Assembly: GCA_013407085.1 (NCBI GenBank)
Contig: JACCGJ010011062.1
Coordinates: forward strand, 62,001-126,000
Length of the DNA stretch: 64,000 nt
Direction: 5' to 3'
Source: Atriophallophorus winterbourni
Taxonomy: Eukaryota > Platyhelminthes > Trematoda > Plagiorchiida > Microphallidae
Below are positions 57,020 to 64,000 of this stretch, in pieces. Below the pieces are notes generated by a model. That model saw only the letters and a program-made list of their open reading frames with translations. It was not told the DNA's origin and did not search any database. Every line of letters begins with the position of its first letter. Position 1 is the first letter of the stretch. Made by a program: the position numbers and the translations under genes.

Positions 57020-57640
57020 CCGTCGCCACAGTGCAATACGTAAATTCATGTAGTATCCGTAATAAGTTGTCTGAACTCTTCATCCTAGCGCATGCGTTCC
57101 AACCGCATTTAATAGCAATAACCTTAACCTGGCTATCTGCACCTGATCATATTCCGGACGCAATTTGTAGCAGTTATTCTGTGGTCAAATGTGATAGGCC
57201 AGTTTCATTCAACGATGGTGGTGTTGCTAGCTTTTGCTGGCTAGGTCTTCGGACGTCTGAAACGAGCGTTAAGCTTAGCAGGAACAACGTCCAACTTAGC
57301 TCATGTCTCATTTAATCTTACAATCAATCGATGGTAATAGCGTGCGCTTGTATGAGCCTTCAAGCACGTACGCAGGACTTTCATAATTTGCTTGACTATC
57401 TCAGTTTTCTGCGCACGCTTGCGTCTCAAGTTAGCATAATTTGAGATTTCAACCTACCGCATATATCTTAACAGTGAACCGTGCTGTTCAGGTTTCTGCT
57501 AATCCATATTACAAGATCTTTTTCTAACGATCCCCATTACAAGTTTTCACTTCACAAGTGATATATCCAAGGAGCATTCTTGCCAATCTGGAGCATCATA
57601 ATTTTGCGTATGTTGAATGTCATTATTGACCGCCCAATTT
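57020..57640 (+). mobile_element. CR1-type endonuclease fragment
   Basis: Plus-strand frame YVNSCSIRNKLSELFILAHA, IAITLTWLSAPDHIP, GGVASFCW: the start of a CR1 APE endonuclease (usual ITETWL reads ITLTWL). A frame-shifted DFNLPHIS follows near 57,450. It abuts an opposite-strand CR1 fragment. Confidence 0.7.
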
Positions 57641-57649
57641 GACATGTTT

Positions 57650-59340
57650 AAATCCCTCTACAGATTGTCACAATCATCTGCAGAGCTAATTTGCGTCAAA
57701 ATGTTCATATCATCCGCGAACAGGACCATTTTGAATTATATGTGGGGGGTTATTCGTTTTTGTATATCATAAAAAGGAGCGGGCCTAGTACGGATCCTTG
57801 TGGGACTCTACTAGTAGTGTTAAACATTTTGGATAGCACACTGTTCACGTTAACTCGGGCGTAGCGATATGACAGGTAGTCGCATAACCATGAGAGGAGT
57901 GGTTCACACATTCCTAGACGTATCAGTTTTGAGAAAGCAAATGTGACTGACTCTGTCAAAATCCTTAGAAATGTCTAAGTAACATACGTGAATGCAAGAA
58001 CGTCTGTCCAACTCCTTTGTCCAGTCGTCTAACGCTATGAGAAGATTCGTTAGACAAGAGCGATGAAATCGAAATCCATGCAGCGCTGGCTAAAGCAAAT
58101 TGCGCAATTCAAAGTTTGCAACCATTCTTTCTTTCTTTCTTACCAATAAAAGGTTATAGTGACGGGATGAAAATTTGTAGTGTCAGATCGCCAGCCTCCT
58201 TTAAAGATAGGTGTAATCACGCAGGACTTCCAGTTTTTCTTAACCACTCCCTTAAGCATCGAATGGTTGAACAGGATGGAAATCGGTTCACAAGGCTGAC
58301 GATGGCAGAACTTCCGGGCGTTCGGTTTGATGTCGTCCGCACCTGGGAATTTCCTTACATTTAGTTTGAGCAATTGACTTGCAACAATCTCTAGATTTCT
58401 CAAAATTTCGCCCAACGTCTCGACTCCTGAGTCGGCTGAATGCTCACAATGTTCCACTAAAACATTTGGTACGAACACTTTAGACTAATAATTCGCGAGA
58501 GCATTTGCGGTTTCCCAGTAGGTAGGACGATAAAAATACCTGGTTTGACTTTTGATTTCTGGTTCAGGGTTTTGTATAGTAACTTGAGGTTGTATTCCAT
58601 TTTTGACAGCAGCATCACTTGGTGCGCTTCGCTATCCTCTCGAATAAGAGAAGTCACTCTGTTGCGTAACATACGGAAATGTTGCCAAGAAGTAGAAGTA
58701 TTGTTGGCTTCATGCGACATTCACGTTGCTCGCTTGAGCGCTATCCGTGTTTTCGTTCTGCTGCAAACAACAAAACGAATTTTATTTCCGGATCTTCTAG
58801 GAGCGACCAGCGAGTTCCGGTCTATCGTCAGTTTCAGAAAATATCTCAGTTCGTTCCATTGCGAGTCAGGGCTTATGTGGTCCGTCTGCCAACGCTGAAT
58901 ATGCACGAGCGATTTACCCAGTGCTAATTTATCTACCCGGCAAACCACCTTATCCCGAACAAGATATTGATGAGTACTGCAAACATAGTCTAACACAAGC
59001 ACTGAATGGACACTAAGACCCAGCGGATCCTGGAAACCAATCGATTCGACAGATTGTTCTTCCGAGGTTAACACCAAATCCAAGAAGGATGTATGGACAG
59101 AACCTCTTATCCGAGTGCATTCGTGAACATGGTTGTATAAAGGGACGAAATCTAGTACATATCTTTATCAGTATTCTAGTGTTTGTGTGGACCGAACGAG
59201 TCTGCGTTAAAGGGTAGGCAGGTTTGAATCACTCATAATAAGTATTGTTGCTTACTGAGTGCGGGTCAAGCGCTGAAGCACTTAGATCAACCGTTCGTTG
59301 TACGATGCGCAGATGTAGGTGAACGGTAAACCACACAAAT
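57650..59340 (-). mobile_element. CR1-type LINE, endonuclease to RT, inactive
   Basis: Minus-strand pieces in order: LDLVLTSEEQSVESI and VHSVLVLDYVC (endonuclease end), linker WQHFRMLRNRVTSLIRE, RT SQLLKLNVRKFPGADDIKPN, VTPIFKGGWRSDTTNFHPV, and VPQGSVLGPLLFMIYKNE at 57,750-57,959, followed by FADDMN in another frame. Several frameshifts. The longest CR1 copy in the window. Confidence 0.8.
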
Positions 59341-59429
59341 CATGCTTACTTCACCCCTTATCTGCTTTGAAGAACACCACATTGTTTTGCAATAAAGGAG
59401 AATATACGTAGCTAAGGATGGGGATGTTG

Positions 59430-60000
59430 TTCAGATGATGTTCGCCGAGCTTGTGTAGTTGTTGGTGGACGTTTCGTCATCAGGCTAGATGACATCATCA
59501 GCAAAACGTCTTTCGAAGCTAATTGAAATTGGTATTCATTGGTTTTCTTTCATAAGGTCCGTCTGTCCGTTAGCCATCACGCCCGTTTGTTGGTGGAATT
59601 CATGAGTTGCATTCTTGTCCATCGATTTTTCATTGGTCTATAGGTTGTAGCCAATAGGAGGTGCTGGTTAATAGATGTAGTTGTCGAGTGCCACGCTTCA
59701 ATGAATTCTCGCGCTCGTCGGTTGTTTTCTTTGGCCAAAATCCTCGCGTTGTCCCAATCGAATTGTTGTCCGAATTGATCAACATGTATTGAAATCAGTG
59801 ACCTTGGGTCGTGCCTTCGTAAAGCTAACAGGTGTTCGTGTATAATTGTGCTTAGCTTGCGGCCAGTTTGTCCGATGTAGTTCTTTTCGCAATCTCTGCA
59901 CGTAATCTTGTAGACAATATTCGATTGTTCTTCTTTCGCAACTTTGTCTTTCATATTGTTGAAGTGGTTGCGTAATGTTGACACGGTTTTGTGCTTCAAC
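59430..60000 (-). mobile_element. Penelope-like element, 5'-truncated minus copy
   Basis: Minus frame 59,577-59,999: TLRNHFNNMKDKVAKEEQSN, then IVYKITCRDCEKNYIGQTGR (GIY-YIG nuclease core seen as IVYKI and NYIGQT with the CRDC cysteine pair), LDSTI-like and WDNARILAKENNRRAREFIE. Ends in the conserved 3' region at about 59,430. Joined head to head with the plus copy at 60,001. Confidence 0.8.
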
Positions 60001-61665
60001 GCAACTTTGAAGAAATTGAAGTTTATGGGTCAACTGAATGGAATGGAACAAACAAGAATAAAACCAGAAGACTCAACTATACCGAGAATCTACGGATTAC
60101 CCAAAATACACAAAGAGAATATTCCATTACGCCTGATCGTTTCCTTACCCTGAGGACCGAATTATAAGTTATCGAAAGAATTGGGAAGAAGACTGTTATA
60201 TCTGGTTTCAGACGCGAAAAATACCGTCAATTCTGCACAACAATTTCTCCAGAAATTGGAGAATGTGGGGATCGATGAAGATGAAATAATGGTTTCTTTC
60301 GACGTAACGGCGTTATTCACATCAATCGATCAAACACTCGTAAAGCAAATCGTATCAGCGTTGCTCGACGAAAAAGGAACTGACCACAACTGAAATCGAT
60401 TGAAACGAGATAGTTTGATGGAATTGATCGAGTTGTGCCTTCAAACACACTTCAAGTTCAATGGTAAAATGTACGAGCAGATTCGATGAACACCAATGGG
60501 ATCACCGATTTCCAGTCTAATTGCCGAAGCATTCATGTAACGTTCGGAACGAATCGCTCTACCAATAATACGGCCAAAGTTGTGGATCCGCTATGTGGAC
60601 GACACGTTTGTGATCATAAATAGAACTGAACTGGACGAATCATATCGACTATTGAACTGTGTATTCAGAGGAATCCAATTTACCAGAGAAACTGAAGCTG
60701 ACGGCTGCCTGGCATTCCTGGACGTTCAAGTGAGATGAACAGGCGAAGGAAATTTGCAAACCAGTGTCTACAGGAACAATACGCACACAGATCAAATCTT
60801 GAACTATCACAGCAAGCATCCAACCAACCATAAACGCAGCTGCGTTAGAACCTTACTTAAATGAGTAGCAACACATTGCAGCACGCCGGAACTGAGAAGA
60901 CATGAAGAAGAATACCTGTTCAAAGTGTTCCAGAAGAATGGATACCCAAGAAGCTTCGTTCTACGCAACAAGTTCGACCATAACGAGCAAAGGAACGATG
61001 ATGAAAACAGAGTCAGACGCGCTCTTCCGTATGTGCAGAATATATCAGAAATCGCAGCTCGGGTCCTTCGGCCATTTGAAATAGAGGTCGCGCACAAACC
61101 CATGTCAAAATTACGCAACCACTTCAACAATATGAAAGACAAAGTTGCGAAAGAAGAACAATCGAATATTGTCTACAAGATTACGTGCAGAGATTGCGAG
61201 AAGAACTACATCGGACAAACCGGCAGCAAGCTAAGCACAAGATTACACGAACACCGGTTAGCTGTACGAAGGCACGACCCAAGGTCACTGATTTCAATAC
61301 ATGTTGATCAATTGGGACGCCGATTCGATTAGGACAACGCGAGGAATTTGGCCAAAGAAAACAACCGACGAGCGCGAGAATTCATCGAAGCGTGGCGCTC
61401 AACAACAACATCTATTAACCAGCACCTCCGATTGGCTACAACCTATAGACCAATGAAAACTCGATGGACAAGAATGCAACTCATGAATTCCACCAACAAA
61501 CGGGCGTGATGGCTAACGGACAGAGGGACCTTATGAAAGAAAACCAATGAATACCAATTTCAATTCGCTTCGAAAGACGTTTTGCTGATGATGTCATCTA
61601 GCCTGATGACGAAACTTCCACCAACAACTACACAAGCTCGGCGAACACAATCTGAACAACAACCA
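60001..61665 (+). mobile_element. Penelope-like element, RT plus GIY-YIG, inactive
   Basis: RT pieces: IPRIYGLPKIHKENIPLRLI, MVSFDVTALFTSIDQ, TPMGSPISSLIAE, and the catalytic RYVDDTFVIINR, then LAFLDVQV. GIY-YIG follows at 61,110-61,500: IVYKITCRDCEKNYIGQTGS and NNRRAREFIEAW. Stops are mostly TGA (near 60,150, 60,393, 60,487, 60,736), consistent with decay from CGA or GGA codons. Truncated at the 5' end within RT. Penelope-like elements are retroelements distinct from LINEs, with a GIY-YIG nuclease. Confidence 0.85.
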
Positions 61666-61835
61666 AATTGTTTTCTCGAGGGTGATTTCTTTGTTGTCTT
61701 TTGGACGGTACTGGAGGCGATTATGATAATAAATAGCAACGCCGCCACCAATTCTCTCTCGACCGTTCATTATCAAAGTCCACTTTGGTGGACTTCTCAA
61801 TTCCATAAAACTGCCCATAAACGGGATCGCCTATG
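61665..61835 (-). mobile_element. CR1-type endonuclease fragment
   Basis: The minus frame reads PPKWTLIMNGRERIGGGVAI and YYHNRLQYRP, part of a CR1 endonuclease. Confidence 0.6.
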
Positions 61836-61839
61836 CGGC

Positions 61840-62610
61840 ATTATATTATATCCTTCAATTCTGGCTATTAGGTCCGCTAGAAAACCACTTGTGTTAAATT
61901 ACAAAGTTTGCTCAAACAGGAATTCGATTTATTTTTAGCTTTGGATGCTAAATCAAATCCGAAAAATTTTTATAGCTACGCACAGTCAATCGGAGTTTTG
62001 ACCCTGGAGGACGATGAAGTAGCTAATACGAACCAGTCTAAGGCGACTGCCTTATCAGTAGCATTCAACGACGGTATAATTATTTAGGATCACCGTCTGA
62101 TGAGTAGAAACAGGCCATAGCAGTGTCAATACACAATCGTGTTTGCAGGTTAAATCCTTGCAGATATAGACCTGCCAGCCTGACTAGCATCGCCTCGCAA
62201 GTATTGAAATAACTATTGCGTGACAAATGCAGTCAACTTTCTTGCCGGCATTATCTATTGAGTTTTTTACTCGACATAGATTTCTTAAGGGTAGACTCTG
62301 CTTTACTAATCTTATTAGTTTTCTCAATACTGGACGAAGAAAAGCCAGTCGAAGCCCTCTAACTATATATTAACAAGGCATTTGATTCCGTGAGTCTTTT
62401 TTTTCTAGAGATCAAAATAGCAGCAAAAGGCATAAGAGGTAGTCTACTCGCTTAGATAAAAGCATTCCATGCAGATAGGACATTCAGATTTCGGTAGGTT
62501 CTACTTTGTCTAGCCAAACTAACGTTATCACTGCGGGCCCTCAAGGTTCGGTCCTCGGTCCTCTTCTGTTCCTGATTTTCATTGATGACATGTGGTTTGC
62601 CCATGCTTCA
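61840..62610 (+). mobile_element. CR1-type RT fragment
   Basis: Across frames: NPKNFYSYAQSIGVLTLEDD, PASLTSIASQVLKQLLRDK, NKAFDSV, SVLFCSFSLMT-like end. Similar in order to the copy at the left window edge. Inactive. Confidence 0.65.
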
Positions 62611-62639
62611 GAACTCAGAACTCAGAAATTTTTATTCTA

Positions 62640-63430
62640 TAAAAAGAAGTAAGGTTAACAATAACCATAGGATGGCAGGTATATGGAGTAAAATTACAAA
62701 AAAACAAAAAATCAATAGGGACAGTCACATACATACAAGTGTTCAAGGGGATGGTTCTCAGTATGGTAAATTTTTTAATGCCTAATGCAGGTCACTCCGT
62801 ATCCGTCGTTTGGTAAAATCATAGAGATTTAGTTTCAACATTCGCTGTTTGAAAGCCAAATTCTTGTAACGGGACACCAACTTTGTCGCAAGATGATAAT
62901 TCTTGTCAAGTAGTTCGATATCCTTCCTCAGCCACGGTGCCCAGACTTGGATAGAATATTCCATAACATGACGTAGATACGTATTAATTAACCGGAGTAA
63001 AGTTGCGGGCGTAAAACTCATGAACATCCTTTTCAGAAGAATCAAGATACGATAGGCTTCATTGTACACTGTCCGTCAATGATATCTAGTTTTAAGGTTA
63101 AACGACACTCAGATACCAATATCTTTTTCAGAGGTTGTCCAAACGAGATCTTGCGTGCCAAGCTGATACTTATGGTGCAGACATTTTGCAAGCCGCAACA
63201 TTTTGCATTTCGCAGGGTTAGATGGTAACACATTTGAATGGGACCAAATAAATAAGGTGTACAGTCCCACTTGTAATACAATACAGTCAATAACAGACCT
63301 GACACGTTTCCATATTGTAATATTATCCGCAAACAGTATCAAGTTACATACAATATCCTCTACTATATCGTTCATGTAAACCAAGAATAGAAGAGGTCCA
63401 AGCACCGAGCCTTGCAAAACTCCACATGTG
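62640..63430 (-). mobile_element. CR1-type RT fragment
   Basis: Minus frames 63,109-63,417 (QGSVLGPLLFLVYMNDIVED, ILFADNITIWKRV with FADD changed to FADN) and 62,782-63,069 (AYRILILLKRMFMSF, RHVMEYSIQVWAPWLRKDIE). Same family as 50.5-51.8 kb. Confidence 0.75.
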
Positions 63431-63479
63431 ACGTCTATTCACAATTTAATTATGCGCAAATGATATGAAGTTCATCTGA

Positions 63480-63770
63480 TCAACGGATACCCTGTTTCAC
63501 GACCTTGAGTGTGTCATAAACTGGTCATACCAGTGGGACCAACTGAACATTAATAATAGCCAAAACTTGTCAGCACTGGTTGATAAGATTTCTGTCACGG
63601 AGTCGGAAATTCCTTCACTATTAACTCCGCCCAGGTTGTTTTAGATTTGGAAGTACTGGTTAGAACGTATTTCAAAGGGAAAGACCAATGTTGAGGGCTG
63701 ACATTACCACTGCAACCTCAATTTGAATAAAACAAAGTAAAATGCTTGTGATGTGATTACTCACACATTA
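63480..63770 (+). mobile_element. CR1-type RT end fragment
   Basis: FHDLECVINWSYQWDQLNIN and NLSALVDKIS match the complement of the first 120 bp of the window. A decayed LPLQPQFE-type segment follows. Beyond 63,770 I see nothing. Confidence 0.5.
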
Positions 63771-64000
63771 AAAGTAGTCAGACGTGATTGCATAGAATTT
63801 TGATGTAAAAACACTGGTTGCCCATAACAACACATATTGATCTTGCAATGAAAACTAAACAATTTTAATGAGAGTTCATCAGGTTTTATGATAATTGTGA
63901 AGCATGTGGCATATTAAGGGAATGTTTCATATTATAACTATAGAAAAATCATTTTGTTTACTGGTGTTTTTGACTAGAAATCAATGTTATATATTGTAAG

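Noticed and set aside
60807..61142. 111-codon minus-strand ORF
   Set aside because: Antisense shadow of the Penelope-like element coding on the plus strand.

Overview
The window looks like nuclear DNA of a flatworm, most probably a blood fluke (Schistosomatidae). It is AT-rich and has spliceosomal GT-AG introns. It is crowded with decayed CR1-type, RTE-type and Penelope-like retroelements and lacks long host ORFs. It also holds what I read as a micro-exon gene (MEG), a gene form best known from schistosomes. The organism call is inference from these features.

Layout. 1-10.4 kb is a nest of LINE relics (CR1, RTE) and a ~125 bp satellite. 10.76-37.53 kb is the central find. A first exon encodes a signal peptide and ends in codon phase 1. 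It is followed by very short exons of 15, 21, 24, 30 and 39 bp. Each is flanked by AG and GT, each length is a multiple of three, and each is open in the same phase. The gene ends in three alternative terminal exons at 36.1-37.5 kb with AATAAA at 37.72 kb. The 15 bp exons come in three sequence types (A, B, C) carried by tandemly duplicated intron modules at 10.9-26.7 kb. If every intact exon were spliced in, the product would be a secreted protein of about 147-151 residues; skipping any internal exon keeps frame. Retroelements sit in its introns: a 4.0 kb RTE (17.4-21.35 kb), RTE 3' ends, and a 257 bp tandem repeat with a hammerhead-ribozyme-like core (30.55-31.24 kb). A ~450 bp homopolymer tract at 36.48-36.93 kb looks like an assembly fault.

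37.7-50.5 kb holds another set of ~1.8 kb tandem duplications with further phase-1 micro-exon candidates (39,999; 45,669; 47,740; 49,586) but no recognisable first or last exon. It is interrupted by a nearly intact 3.86 kb RTE at 40,662-44,517 with a 10 bp target-site duplication. 50.5-64 kb is again mostly retroelement debris: CR1 fragments in both orientations, a head-to-head pair of Penelope-like copies with GIY-YIG domains at 59.4-61.7 kb, and one more 9 bp micro-exon candidate at 55,571.

How it fits together. Segmental duplication of intron modules multiplies micro-exons, retroelements insert into the modules, and the exon copies diverge faster than the introns around them. In the clearest pair (33,560 and 34,840), all seven exon substitutions change an amino acid, while the flanking intron is nearly identical. 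No tRNA, rRNA or CRISPR was seen. Exon calls rest on reading splice signals by eye and need transcript evidence.
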